From contig NZ_CP038438.1 of NCBI RefSeq assembly GCF_004683905.1, positions 5,270,001-5,334,000 of the forward strand: a stretch of 64,000 nucleotides of DNA. Direction: 5' to 3'. Shown here piece by piece: positions 8,395 through 17,583 of this stretch. A program made the translations under genes and the position numbers. The stretch's first letter is position 1, and every line of letters begins with the position of its first letter. The notes under the pieces were generated by a model that saw nothing but the letters and a program-made list of their open reading frames with translations, was not told the origin of the DNA and did no database searches. The stretch is from Pseudomonas fluorescens. GTDB taxonomy: Bacteria; Pseudomonadota; Gammaproteobacteria; Pseudomonadales; Pseudomonadaceae.

Positions 8395-9858
8395 TTAACG
8401 GAACGGCGGCTCGTCGAAGCTGCGCAGTTTGCGCGAGTGCAGCGAGTTGAGTTCGGTGCGCAGCAGATCCACCGCCGCGATGCCGATCTTCAAGTGTTGG
8501 CTGACCGCGCGCTCGTAGAACGCGTTGGCCGAACCCGGCAGCTTGATTTCACTGTGCAGCGGTTTGTCCGAAACGCACAGCAACGTGCCGTACGGCACCC
8601 GCAAGCGATAACCCTGGGCGGCGATGGTGCCGCTTTCCATGTCCACCGCCACGGCGCGGGACAGGTTGATCAGCGGACGTTCCTGCGCCCAGCGCAGTTC
8701 CCAGTTGCGGTCGTCGTAGGTCAGCACGGTGCCGGTGCGCAGGCGTTTTTTCAGCTCCTCGCCCTTCTCGCCGGTGATATTGGCCGCGGCTTGCTGCAGC
8801 GCCAGTTGCACTTCGGCCAGTGCCGGGATCGGAATGTTCGGCGGCACCACGCGGTCGAGAATCCCGTCGCGACGCATGTAGGCGTGAGCCAGCACGTAGT
8901 CGCCGATGGTCTGCGACTGCCGCAGCCCGCCGCAGTGACCGATCATCAGCCAGCAATGCGGGCGCAGCACCGCCAGGTGGTCGGTGATGTTCTTGGCGTT
9001 GGACGGGCCGACGCCGATGTTGACCAGGGTCACGCCATGGCCGTCGTTGGCGATCAGGTGATAGGCCGGCATCTGGTAGCGGTGCCAGACCACGCCGGCG
9101 GCAATCGCCGACGCTTCGCCGTGATCCATGCCCTTCTCGATGATCACGTTGCCCGGCAGGACCATGCGCACGAAACGCGGGTCGTTGCGCAGTTGTTCCA
9201 GGCCATGAACGATGAACTGGTCGACGTAGCGGTGATAGTTGGTCAGCAGAATCCACGGCTGCACATGGCGCCAGTCGCTGCCGGTGTAGTGCACCAGGCG
9301 ACGCAGGGAAAAGTCGACGCGCGCGGCATCGAACAGCGCCAGTGGCAGCGGATCGGTGTTTTCCCAGTCGTAGAGACCGTCGGCAATGCCATCGGTGGCG
9401 GCGGACAGATCGGTACTCGGGAACACCCGCGCCAGCACCGCAGCGGTGACGCCGGAGCCGGCCAGTTCATCGCCCTGCTCGACTACGTACGGGTACGGAA
9501 TATTCTGTTGGCTGACACCGACTTCCACGGTCACGGTGAAGTCGTGCATCAACGGCACCAGTTGTTCCAGCAGGTATTTGCGGAACGCCTTGGGATGGGT
9601 GACGGTGACGCTGTAGGTGCCCGGCAGTTGCACCTTGGCGTAGGCGCGGGTGGTCTGTGGGACTTCGCCCTGACACAGGTAGGTCAGACGCAGCTCGGGA
9701 TAACGAAACAGGGCACGCTGTTCGGCGTCAGGCTCGACGCGATCCTTGAGGTAACGCTTGAGCGCCGAGTTCAGCGCAGTGGTGGCCCGCTCATGCAGCT
9801 CGGCCAGACGATCCACGGCTTGTTCGGCGGTTTGAACGACAATAAACGCTTCGGTCAC
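8395..9858 (-). CDS. amn: AMP nucleosidase
   Basis: Amn hydrolyses AMP to adenine and ribose 5-phosphate and helps set adenylate pools. The 487-residue protein has the family's N-terminal domain (to about residue 175) and a C-terminal nucleoside phosphorylase-like domain with WHRYQMPAYHL, GVGPSNAKNITDHLA, the GHCGG loop, and VAVDMESGTIAAQGYR holding the conserved DxE-type ribose contact. I chose a GTG start at 9858 because AGGAAG lies at ideal spacing before it; the upstream ATG at 9894 has no ribosome site and the residues between look non-conserved. Confidence 0.93.
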   Translation of the reverse strand: MTEAFIVVQTAEQAVDRLAELHERATTALNSALKRYLKDRVEPDAEQRALFRYPELRLTYLCQGEVPQTTRAYAKVQLPGTYSVTVTHPKAFRKYLLEQLVPLMHDFTVTVEVGVSQQNIPYPYVVEQGDELAGSGVTAAVLARVFPSTDLSAATDGIADGLYDWENTDPLPLALFDAARVDFSLRRLVHYTGSDWRHVQPWILLTNYHRYVDQFIVHGLEQLRNDPRFVRMVLPGNVIIEKGMDHGEASAIAAGVVWHRYQMPAYHLIANDGHGVTLVNIGVGPSNAKNITDHLAVLRPHCWLMIGHCGGLRQSQTIGDYVLAHAYMRRDGILDRVVPPNIPIPALAEVQLALQQAAANITGEKGEELKKRLRTGTVLTYDDRNWELRWAQERPLINLSRAVAVDMESGTIAAQGYRLRVPYGTLLCVSDKPLHSEIKLPGSANAFYERAVSQHLKIGIAAVDLLRTELNSLHSRKLRSFDEPPFR

Positions 9859-9969
9859 GATCAGCTTCCTGTGTTCTGACTTGCAGAGCTTCATCTTGCC
9901 TGCAACATCGCGTCACGGGAACAGTGGCGTTGTGGCTGTACCCAAATCTTCCTGTCAATGGAGATCCCC

Positions 9970-10059
9970 TGTGGGAGCGGGCTTGCTCGCGAATGCGCTG
10001 TGTCAGTCGACCTATCCATTGACTGACACACCGCATTCGCGAGCAAGCCCGCTCCCACA
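9970..10059. repeat. REPIN (family A)
   Basis: Inverted copies of GTGGGAGCGGGCTTGCTCGCGAATGCG face each other. The inner sequence GTGTCAGTCGAC/TTGACTGACAC extends the hairpin. It lies between the amn start and the aidB stop. Confidence 0.9.
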
Positions 10060-10076
10060 AGGGGATTTGTGTTGGG

Positions 10077-11726
10077 TCAGAAACCCTGGGGGGTTGCGCG
10101 AGCGACGATGGCTTCGACGTCCAGCCCACGCGGCAATGCACCGTAGACCCGGCCGCCACCACTCAGGCGGCTGGCAATGAACGCGTCGCTGACCGCCGAA
10201 TTACCGGCTTCCAGCAATAGCTTGGCCTGCAAACCGAGCGCGATGTCTTCGGTGAGTTGCCGCGCCCGATACTGAATATCGCTGGTGTCCTTGAACTGCG
10301 CCTGCAACTGCTGGATATGCGCAGCCAGACGTTTGTCGCCATGGCCATCGCCCAATTCGCTGAACAACACATCGAGCACACCCGGTTCTTTCGACAGCGC
10401 ACGCAATACGTCCAGGCACTGCACATTGCCCGAGCCTTCCCACGTCGAGTTGACCGGCGCTTCGCGATACAGGCGCGGCAGAATGCTCTCCTCGACATAC
10501 CCGGCACCGCCCATGCACTCGGCGGCTTCGTTGATCATTCCGGGGGCACGTTTGCAGATCCAGTATTTGCCCACCGCCGTCACCAGCCGGGCGAATTGCG
10601 CTTCATGGCGATCATCCAGATGATCCAGCGCCTTGCCCATGCGCAGGCTCAGCGCCAGTGCGGCCTCGCTTTCCAGCGCCAGATCGGCCAGCACGTTCTG
10701 CATCAACGGCTGTTCGCTGAGCAGTTTGCCGCCGACCTTGCGGTGCGCGCAGTGGTGGCTGGCCTGGGTCAGCGCCTGACGCATCAGCGAGCTGGAGCCG
10801 ACCATGCAATCGAAACGGGTCATCGCCACCATCTCGATGATGGTCGGCACGCCGCGCCCCTCTTCGCCGACCATCCACGCCAAAGCGCCACGGAATTCCA
10901 CTTCACTGGAGGCATTGGACTGGTTGCCGAGTTTGTTTTTCAGGCGCTGGATGTAGAACTGATTGCGCGTGTCGTCGGGGCGATGGCGCGGCAGCAGGAA
11001 GCAGGTCAGGCCCTTGTCGGTCTGCGCCAGCGTCAGGAACGCATCGCACATCGGCGCCGAGCAGAACCACTTGTGCCCGACCAGTTCATAGGCCTGCCCC
11101 GGGCCACTGGCACCCACCGGATAGGCCTTGGTGGTGTTGGCCCGCACATCGGTGCCGCCCTGTTTCTCGGTCATCGCCATGCCGATGGTCACGCCGGCCT
11201 TGTGCGCCATGCCGACGTTGCGCGGGTCATATTCGGTGGCGAGGATTTTCGGCAACCACTGTTCGGCCAGATCCGGCTGCAAGCGCATGGCCGGGACGCT
11301 GGCGAAGGTCATGGTCAACGGGCAACCGCTGCCTGCCTCGGCCTGGCTGTGCAGATAGCTCATCGAGGCGCGGGCGACATGTGCGCCGTCCTGCGGATGA
11401 GTCCAGGGTGATGAAGTCAGGCCATGTTCGATCGCGGTGCGCATCAGCTCGTGATAGGCCGGATGGAATTCCACCAGATCGATGCGATGACCGTAGCGGT
11501 CATGACTGACGAACACCGGTTTGTTCTGATTGGCAAGGAACCCGGCCGCCATCAGCGGCCCACCGGCCAGCGCACCGTAGGCATCGATCCGCGACTCGGC
11601 CCACCCAGCACCAAAGCGGCGCGACCACTCCTGCAATGGCAGGTCGATGCGGTAAAGGTTGGCGCCATCCAGCGACGGTGGCTGGTTGGTGACTTCGTGG
11701 GTTTCGGCGAACTGATGCAGGTTCAT
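10077..11726 (-). CDS. aidB: Acyl-CoA dehydrogenase, AidB type
   Basis: The 549-residue flavoprotein has the AidB layout: a long N-terminal region, the acyl-CoA dehydrogenase middle domain with MAMTEKQGGTDV, and the C-terminal helical domains with the AAECMGGAGYVEE segment and a basic C-terminal part. AidB is part of the adaptive response to alkylating agents in E. coli and binds DNA through its C-terminal domain; it shows isovaleryl-CoA dehydrogenase activity. AGGAG lies 7 bp upstream of the ATG at 11726. No Ada box or adjacent ada gene is visible, so control by the adaptive response is unproven here. Confidence 0.88.
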   Translation of the reverse strand: MNLHQFAETHEVTNQPPSLDGANLYRIDLPLQEWSRRFGAGWAESRIDAYGALAGGPLMAAGFLANQNKPVFVSHDRYGHRIDLVEFHPAYHELMRTAIEHGLTSSPWTHPQDGAHVARASMSYLHSQAEAGSGCPLTMTFASVPAMRLQPDLAEQWLPKILATEYDPRNVGMAHKAGVTIGMAMTEKQGGTDVRANTTKAYPVGASGPGQAYELVGHKWFCSAPMCDAFLTLAQTDKGLTCFLLPRHRPDDTRNQFYIQRLKNKLGNQSNASSEVEFRGALAWMVGEEGRGVPTIIEMVAMTRFDCMVGSSSLMRQALTQASHHCAHRKVGGKLLSEQPLMQNVLADLALESEAALALSLRMGKALDHLDDRHEAQFARLVTAVGKYWICKRAPGMINEAAECMGGAGYVEESILPRLYREAPVNSTWEGSGNVQCLDVLRALSKEPGVLDVLFSELGDGHGDKRLAAHIQQLQAQFKDTSDIQYRARQLTEDIALGLQAKLLLEAGNSAVSDAFIASRLSGGGRVYGALPRGLDVEAIVARATPQGF

Positions 11727-11823
11727 GACGGGGCTCCTTTGGTCAGCCAAGGGATTCAGTTAAGCACCGGCCCGTGGCTGATCAAAGTGTCATATGCGCC
11801 GAACTGTCGGCGCTTTCACCCTA

Positions 11824-14178
11824 TTACGCGCTGAGCACCCGACGCTCCAGCGCCGTTTGCAGGTCTTCGAATTTCACCGGTTTGTTCAGGTAATCGATGC
11901 GCGTGCCCGGTGCGCAATGCTCGCGATCCGTGCCCATGGCCAGCATGAACACCGGCAGATTGGCGCAGCCGGGCAACGCATGAATCTGGCAGCACAACGA
12001 CGCGCCTTCATGATTGGGCAACTGGCAATCAATCAGCACCGCGTCGAAGGTTTCCCGTTGCAGACAGTCCAGCGCCGCCGCGCCGTTGTCCGCCGTGCGT
12101 ACGCGGAACCCCAATTTGAGCAGCATGCCGCGCATCACCAGTTGGTTGACGCTGTTGTCATCCACCAGCAACACCGTGCAATCCTGCGGCGCACGGCTGC
12201 GCTCGTGCAGCGCGTCCGCGGTTGGTGCCGCTTCGACTTCCGGCAGCTCGAACTCGACATCCAGTTGAAAACGGCTGCCGCTGCCAGGCTGGGAGCGGTG
12301 AGTCAGCTTGCCGCCGAGCAGTTCCACCAGTTGCCGACAGATCGCCAGCCCCACGCCCAGCCCGCCGTATTCGCGGGTCATCGAGCCATCAAGCTGGAAG
12401 AAGCGCTGATACATCGTCGCCTCGCCCAGATCGGTGAAACCGATGCCGGTGTCGATCACCGCAAACGACAACGCCAAGCGATTGCCCGCCGACGGTTTGC
12501 CGGTCACTCGCAGCGCCAGACCACCGACCCGGGTGAACTTGATCGCGTTGTCCAGCAGGCACTCCAGGCATTGCGCCAGTTTTGCGCTGTCGCCGTGCAA
12601 GCGATCCGGCAGGGTCGGCAGCACCTCGACTTTGAAGTCCAGCGACTTGCTCGCCGCGTTGCCGTCGAACTGCACGCGCAAGGCCTCGACCACCGCGCGC
12701 AGGCTGAAGCTGCCCGGCGTCGCCTTGAGCTTGCCGGCCTGCAGTTCGGTGAGGGTGAGGATGCCGTTGACCATGCGCATCATGTCCCGGGCGGAGCCGG
12801 CGGCGGTTTGCTGGTATTGCTCCAGTTCAGGCTCCAGCTCGACGGTCTGCATCAGTTCCAGCGAACCGATCACACCGTTCATCGGCGTGCGCAATTCGTG
12901 GGTCAGGGTCGCGAGGAATTCATCCTTGAGCTTGTTGCTGTGGGCCAGTTGCTGGTTGAGCACTTCGAGCTTCTGCCCGGCGTCGAACAGGGTCTGCGCC
13001 TGTTGCTCGCGCATCGCGTTGATGCGGTCGGCCAGCGCCAGCGACAGTAGCGCAACTTCGATCGCCGAACCGATCTGACTGGCGTACATGGTCAGGAACA
13101 CGTTCGGCAGCAGGCCCAGCACCATCAGCGTATTGACGATGCCGCCGAGCAGGAATGCCGACCAGGCAATGATGAAATAACGCGCCACCCGCAAGCCGCC
13201 CCACCAGGCGAGAATCCCGGCGGCGAAGATCACCACGGTGAACACCAGCGCCAACAGGGTCGCCAGGCGCAGCGACAATGCGTAACTGGTCATCAGCGAC
13301 AACCCGACCACCAGCGCGCCGAACGCGATCAGGCCGATCAGCAGATAGTCGAGCCAGCGGCTGTGGGTTCTGGTCTGCAGGAAACTGCGGGCGAACTGGC
13401 TGCCGAACAACCCGGCGCAACCGATGAAAAACGGTGTGGCGGCGTTGGCCCACCACGGATTGTCCGGCCAGAAATACTCGACCGCCGCGCCGTTTACCGA
13501 CAGTTGATAAAGGCCGAACGAGGCGATGTAGAAGATGTAATAGAGGTAGCTGGTGTCGCGCACGCTCAGGTAGATGAACAGGTTGTAGACCAGCATCCCC
13601 AGAAGCACGCCATAGATGATCCCCAGCACATACAGGCGCACCGGCTGGTCTTCGAGATACGCGGTGCTCGACCATAACGTCACTGGTGCCTGGATCGAGC
13701 CTTCACTGGCCAGGCGCAGGTACACGGTGCGTTGTTGATCCGGCTTGAACTCAAGGTCGAACAGGTAGTTGTTCTGCCGGATCTCGCGACTGGCGAACGG
13801 CAAGGCGTCGCCGGTCTGCCGGATCAGGCGGTAGTCGCCATTGGCATCGGCCATATAAAGGTCGAGATGATCGAGCGGCGGATACGCCAGCTCCAGCAGC
13901 CAGGTGCGTTGGGCGGCCGGATTGTTCGGACGGTAATGCAGATCGATCTTCAGCCAGAACGCCGAGCGCGAGTAACCGGCGTTGAGCGTGGCTTTGTCGT
14001 GGGGTTTGAAATTGCCCGCCGCCGCTTGAGCACGGACGTCGGCGATGTTCGCCTGACCGCTCGGGTCTTCGAACACTTGCAAGGAGCGACCCAGGGGAAG
14101 GCTCTGGGTATTTTCGTCGAACTCGACGGCGCTTGCGAGGAGGGGCAAGCAGAACAGCAACATCAGCAAATAGCGCAT
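11824..14178 (-). CDS. ladS: Hybrid sensor histidine kinase LadS
   Basis: The 784-residue protein reads, in order: signal peptide (1-17), 7TMR-DISMED2 periplasmic sensor (about 30-165), 7TMR-DISM seven-helix membrane domain (about 180-385), coiled-coil linker, HisKA with His427 in THELRTPMNG, HATPase with N544 and DTGIG (576-580), and a receiver with Asp717 and Lys766. There is no HPt domain. This architecture, its length, and its position next to thiD-thiE-hemL match LadS of P. aeruginosa, which acts through GacS to raise RsmY/RsmZ and favour biofilm growth. Whether the same wiring holds here is inference. Confidence 0.85.
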   Translation of the reverse strand: MRYLLMLLFCLPLLASAVEFDENTQSLPLGRSLQVFEDPSGQANIADVRAQAAAGNFKPHDKATLNAGYSRSAFWLKIDLHYRPNNPAAQRTWLLELAYPPLDHLDLYMADANGDYRLIRQTGDALPFASREIRQNNYLFDLEFKPDQQRTVYLRLASEGSIQAPVTLWSSTAYLEDQPVRLYVLGIIYGVLLGMLVYNLFIYLSVRDTSYLYYIFYIASFGLYQLSVNGAAVEYFWPDNPWWANAATPFFIGCAGLFGSQFARSFLQTRTHSRWLDYLLIGLIAFGALVVGLSLMTSYALSLRLATLLALVFTVVIFAAGILAWWGGLRVARYFIIAWSAFLLGGIVNTLMVLGLLPNVFLTMYASQIGSAIEVALLSLALADRINAMREQQAQTLFDAGQKLEVLNQQLAHSNKLKDEFLATLTHELRTPMNGVIGSLELMQTVELEPELEQYQQTAAGSARDMMRMVNGILTLTELQAGKLKATPGSFSLRAVVEALRVQFDGNAASKSLDFKVEVLPTLPDRLHGDSAKLAQCLECLLDNAIKFTRVGGLALRVTGKPSAGNRLALSFAVIDTGIGFTDLGEATMYQRFFQLDGSMTREYGGLGVGLAICRQLVELLGGKLTHRSQPGSGSRFQLDVEFELPEVEAAPTADALHERSRAPQDCTVLLVDDNSVNQLVMRGMLLKLGFRVRTADNGAAALDCLQRETFDAVLIDCQLPNHEGASLCCQIHALPGCANLPVFMLAMGTDREHCAPGTRIDYLNKPVKFEDLQTALERRVLSA

Positions 14179-14373
14179 TGAAGCCCCAGCGTGGCTCGTC
14201 CGGTTGTGTCAGGAAGCCCCCCATTCCCTTTGAGTAGACGTAAAACCGGTATTACCTGTTATTGGTTTGGATCCAGACTAGCATAGCCGTTGATGGCCAT
14301 TGAGCACCATCGAAATTTTTCCTACAAAGGCTCTAGAACGGGCGTTTCAGAGCAAAGCAGCGGGCTAGAGCTG

Positions 14374-14391
14374 TTGAGTTGGTCAACTCAA
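14374..14391. promoter_or_regulatory. Perfect 18-bp palindrome in the ladS-thiD divergent region
   Basis: TTGAGTTG-GT-CAACTCAA is a perfect dyad with 8-bp arms and a 2-bp centre. It lies outside the neighbouring REPIN, in the region between two divergent genes, so it may be an operator. No T-run follows, which argues against a terminator. Confidence 0.4.
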
Positions 14392-14408
14392 TCATTGCGA
14401 TCCGCTTT

Positions 14409-14530
14409 TGTGGCGAGGGAGCTTGCTCCCGCTCGGCTGCGCAGCAGTCGTAAAACCTGTAAATGCGCGGTGCCTGAATAAATGCAGGGGGCTGCTTCGC
14501 AACCCAGCGGGAGCAAGCTCCCTCGCCACA
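14409..14530. repeat. REPIN (family B, GTGGCGAGGGAGCTTGCTCCC type)
   Basis: Inverted copies of TGTGGCGAGGGAGCTTGCTC flank about 80 bp containing inverted GGCTGCGCAGCAG/GCTTCGCAACC inner arms. It lies in the divergent region between ladS and thiD. The remainder of 14179-14619 shows only the 18-bp palindrome and a weak TATGCT -10-like box on the ladS side. Confidence 0.85.
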
Positions 14531-14619
14531 ATGGTGGCTGCAGTGTTGTCCGACAATCTGCTCGCAAACACCGTCAGGACTGAACCCCAAAATCAGGTTT
14601 GGTGGTAAGCTCGCGCACC

Positions 14620-15417
14620 ATGAATATCTACAGCTCCCGCCCCGTTGTCCTCTGTCTCTCCGGCCACGACCCCAGTGGTGGCGCCGGCTTGCAGGCAGAT
14701 ATCGAAGCCCTGCTCGCGCAGGGTTGCCATGCGGCTCCGGCCGTCACCGCCCTGACCGTGCAAGACACCGTCAACGTCACTGACTTCCGCGTCCTCGACC
14801 GTGAGTGGGTACTGGCCCAGGCCAATGCCGTGCTCAACGACTCCGAAGTCGCTGCGGTCAAACTGGGCATGCTCGGCTCGCTGGAAATGGTCGACACCGT
14901 GGTCGAACTGCTCTCTGCGCACCCGCACTTGCCAGTGGTCTGCGACCCGGTGCTGCGTGCCGGCGGCGGCGGACGCCTGGGCAAGGACGAAGTCGGTTAT
15001 GCGATGCGCGAGCGTCTGCTGCCGCTGTCGATAATTGCCACCCCCAACCTTCCCGAAGCGCGGATTCTCGCCGAACTGCCCGAAGGCACTGCGGACGAGT
15101 GCGCGGAAAAGCTCTTGCCGTTCGTCAAACACCTGCTGATCACCGGCGGCCATGGCGACGAAACTGAAATCCACAATCGCCTGTACAGCCGTGACGGCCT
15201 GCGTGAAACCTTCTATTGCCAGCGTTTGCCGGGCAGTTATCACGGTTCCGGCTGCACATTGGCCAGCGCCCTCGCCGGTCGGCTGGCCCAGGGTGAAAAC
15301 CTCGCCAGCGCCGTGCGTACTGCACTGGATTACACCTGGCGCACCCTGCGCGATGCCGAACAACTGGGCAAAGGCCAGTTCGTGCCGCGTCGCCTGCCGC
15401 TGGATTTTTGCTCGTAA
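14620..15417 (+). CDS. thiD: Hydroxymethylpyrimidine/phosphomethylpyrimidine kinase
   Basis: ThiD phosphorylates HMP and HMP-P to HMP-PP, the pyrimidine half of thiamine. The 265-residue protein shows the ribokinase-like fold: SGHDPSGGAGLQADI at the N-terminus, TALTVQDT, VCDPVLRAGGG, ITGGHG, and the anion-hole motif YHGSGCTLASALA near the C-terminus. The ATG at 14620 gives the conserved start, and an upstream in-frame codon at 14599 is not supported. It leads a thiD-thiE pair 18 bp apart. No TPP riboswitch (no CUGAGA-type box) is visible upstream. Confidence 0.95.
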   Translation: MNIYSSRPVVLCLSGHDPSGGAGLQADIEALLAQGCHAAPAVTALTVQDTVNVTDFRVLDREWVLAQANAVLNDSEVAAVKLGMLGSLEMVDTVVELLSAHPHLPVVCDPVLRAGGGGRLGKDEVGYAMRERLLPLSIIATPNLPEARILAELPEGTADECAEKLLPFVKHLLITGGHGDETEIHNRLYSRDGLRETFYCQRLPGSYHGSGCTLASALAGRLAQGENLASAVRTALDYTWRTLRDAEQLGKGQFVPRRLPLDFCS

Positions 15418-15435
15418 CGTCGTGAGGTCTGCCTG

Positions 15436-16059
15436 ATGAAACTCCGTGGCCTGTACGCCATCACCGATAGCCAATTGCTGGCGGGCAAGTTTCTGTCGTA
15501 TGTGGAGGCGGCGCTGGAAGGCGGCGTCACCCTGCTGCAATACCGCGACAAAAGCAGCGACGAGGCCCGCCGTCTGCGCGAGGCCGAAGCGCTACGCGAT
15601 CTGTGCGAACGCTACAAGACGCAGTTGATCATCAACGATGACGCCGAATTGGCCGCACGCCTCAACGTCGGCGTGCACCTGGGGCAGACCGACGGCCCGC
15701 TGTCGCCGACCCGCGCCCTGCTCGGCTCCAAAGCCATCATCGGTTCGACCTGCCACGCGCAACTCGAACTGGCCGAGCAAGCCGCCAAAGAAGGCGCGAG
15801 CTATGTCGCCTTCGGTCGCTTCTTCAATTCCAACACCAAACCCGGCGCGCCAAGCTGCAGCCTCGATCTGCTCGACGAGGCCAAACGCAAGCTGCATCTG
15901 CCGGTCTGCGCGATTGGCGGCATCACCCTCGACAACGCCGCGCCACTGGTGGCCCACGGGGTCGACCTGCTGGCGGTGGTCCACGGCTTGTTCGGTGCAG
16001 AGAGCACCGCCGAAGTGACCCGCCGCGCCCGCGCCTTCAACGAACTTCTGAAAATCTGA
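15436..16059 (+). CDS. thiE: Thiamine-phosphate synthase
   Basis: ThiE joins HMP-PP and thiazole phosphate to make thiamine phosphate. The 207-residue TIM-barrel protein carries [52 protein letters not shown] and [12 protein letters not shown], all standard ThiE motifs that bind the pyrophosphate and thiazole phosphate. It follows thiD closely and precedes hemL by 15 bp, so the three are likely one transcript. Confidence 0.95.
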   Translation: MKLRGLYAITDSQLLAGKFLSYVEAALEGGVTLLQYRDKSSDEARRLREAEALRDLCERYKTQLIINDDAELAARLNVGVHLGQTDGPLSPTRALLGSKAIIGSTCHAQLELAEQAAKEGASYVAFGRFFNSNTKPGAPSCSLDLLDEAKRKLHLPVCAIGGITLDNAAPLVAHGVDLLAVVHGLFGAESTAEVTRRARAFNELLKI

Positions 16060-16074
16060 TTTGAGAGTCCGAAC

Positions 16075-17358
16075 ATGTCTCGTTCCGAAACCCTGTTTGC
16101 CAATGCCCAGAAACACATTCCCGGTGGTGTGAACTCGCCGGTTCGCGCCTTCAAGAGCGTGGGCGGCACACCGCTGTTCTTCAAGCATGCCGAAGGCGCC
16201 TACGTCACCGACGAAGACGACAAGCGTTATGTGGATTACGTCGGTTCGTGGGGGCCGATGATCCTCGGCCACAGCCACCCGGACGTGCTCGATGCGGTGC
16301 GCAATCAACTGCAGCACGGCCTGTCCTACGGCGCGCCGACCGCGATGGAAACCGAGATGGCCGACCTGGTCTGCTCGCTGGTGCCGTCGATGGACATGGT
16401 GCGCATGGTCAGCTCCGGCACCGAAGCGACCATGAGTGCGATTCGTCTGGCCCGTGGTTACACCGGTCGTGACAGCATCATCAAGTTCGAAGGTTGCTAC
16501 CACGGTCACTCCGACAGCCTGCTGGTCAAGGCCGGCTCCGGCGCTTTGACTCAAGGCGTGCCAAGCTCCGCCGGTGTACCGGCAGCGTTCGCCAAACACA
16601 CCCTGACCCTGCCGTTCAACGACATCGACGCTGTGGAGAAGATGCTCGCCGAAGTTGGTCAGGACGTCGCCTGCATCATCGTCGAGCCAGTCGCTGGCAA
16701 CATGAACTGCGTGCCGCCGGCACCGGGTTTTCTCGAAGGCCTGCGTTCGCTGTGCGACAAGCATGGCGTGGTGCTGATTTTCGACGAAGTGATGACCGGT
16801 TTCCGCGTTGCCCTCGGCGGCGCCCAGGCGCACTACGGCGTGACCCCGGATCTGACCACCTTCGGCAAGATCATCGGCGGCGGCATGCCGGTCGGCTGCT
16901 TCGGCGGCAAGCGTGAAATCATGGAGCGCATCGCGCCGCTGGGCCCGGTGTATCAGGCCGGCACCCTGTCGGGTAACCCACTGGCGATGGCCGCCGGTCT
17001 GACCACGCTGCGTCTGATCAGCCGTCCGGGTTTCCACGCCGAGCTGACCGACTACACCACGCGCCTGCTCGACGGTCTGCAACAACGCGCCGATGCCGCG
17101 GGCATTCCGTTCGTGACCACGCAAGCGGGTGGCATGTTCGGCCTGTATTTCAGCGGCGCCGACGACATCGTCACCTTTGAAGACGTGATGGCCAGCGACG
17201 CAGCACTGTTCGGTCGCTTCTTCCACCTGATGCTGGAAGGTGGCGTGTACCTGGCACCGAGTGCATTCGAAGCCGGTTTCACCTCGATCGCCCACGGCGA
17301 AACCGAGCTGAAAATCACTCTGGACGCTGCCGAACGTGCCTTCGCTGCACTGAAGTAA
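16075..17358 (+). CDS. hemL: Glutamate-1-semialdehyde 2,1-aminomutase
   Basis: HemL converts glutamate-1-semialdehyde to 5-aminolevulinate in the C5 pathway of haem synthesis, using PLP. The 427-residue protein has the class III aminotransferase fold with the Schiff-base lysine at position 265 in [14 protein letters not shown], the PLP-phosphate contact [10 protein letters not shown] (about 113-122), and FDEVMTGFR. The length equals that of the E. coli enzyme. A hairpin directly after the stop probably ends the thiD-thiE-hemL transcript. Confidence 0.97.
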   Translation: MSRSETLFANAQKHIPGGVNSPVRAFKSVGGTPLFFKHAEGAYVTDEDDKRYVDYVGSWGPMILGHSHPDVLDAVRNQLQHGLSYGAPTAMETEMADLVCSLVPSMDMVRMVSSGTEATMSAIRLARGYTGRDSIIKFEGCYHGHSDSLLVKAGSGALTQGVPSSAGVPAAFAKHTLTLPFNDIDAVEKMLAEVGQDVACIIVEPVAGNMNCVPPAPGFLEGLRSLCDKHGVVLIFDEVMTGFRVALGGAQAHYGVTPDLTTFGKIIGGGMPVGCFGGKREIMERIAPLGPVYQAGTLSGNPLAMAAGLTTLRLISRPGFHAELTDYTTRLLDGLQQRADAAGIPFVTTQAGGMFGLYFSGADDIVTFEDVMASDAALFGRFFHLMLEGGVYLAPSAFEAGFTSIAHGETELKITLDAAERAFAALK

Positions 17359-17368
17359 TCGCCGTACC

Positions 17369-17399
17369 GCTGACGTTGGCCATGGCCAGCGTCAGCTTT
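17369..17399 (+). terminator. hemL: Probable terminator after hemL
   Basis: GCTGACGTTGGCC (17369-17381) and GGCCAGCGTCAGC (17384-17396) pair over 13 positions with one G-U wobble, followed by TTTC. The centre is the palindrome GGCCATGGCC. The U-run is short, so strength is uncertain. Confidence 0.5.
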
Positions 17400-17495
17400 C
17401 ACCTACACCCAAGCTCTTTTTCCCACGCCTCTGCTAAAAATCCGCCAGAAAGTGGCCGATATATTCCCCGCGCAGCAGAAAAACGAGTAAAGACT

Positions 17496-17525
17496 TTGTA
17501 AGGTTGGCCCTGCTTATTTCATAAT
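17496..17525 (+). promoter_or_regulatory. Candidate sigma-70 promoter of the Sel1-repeat gene
   Basis: TTGTAA (17496-17501) and CATAAT (17520-17525) are 18 bp apart, about 60 bp before the chosen ATG. Confidence 0.4.
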
Positions 17526-17583
17526 GCGCGCTTATTGGATCCCTCGATGGGTCCGCGTGCCCTTCAGAGGTAAGTCGATTCCC

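Noticed and set aside
8437-9879. A plus-strand open frame of 480 codons opposite amn
   Set aside because: Antisense shadow of AMP nucleosidase, with no ribosome site or motif.
14179-14619. A TPP riboswitch before thiD
   Set aside because: I looked for the CUGAGA-type conserved pieces and found none in the gap.
15592-17295. A minus-strand open frame of 567 codons opposite thiE and hemL
   Set aside because: Antisense shadow of two metabolic genes with catalytic residues intact on the plus strand.
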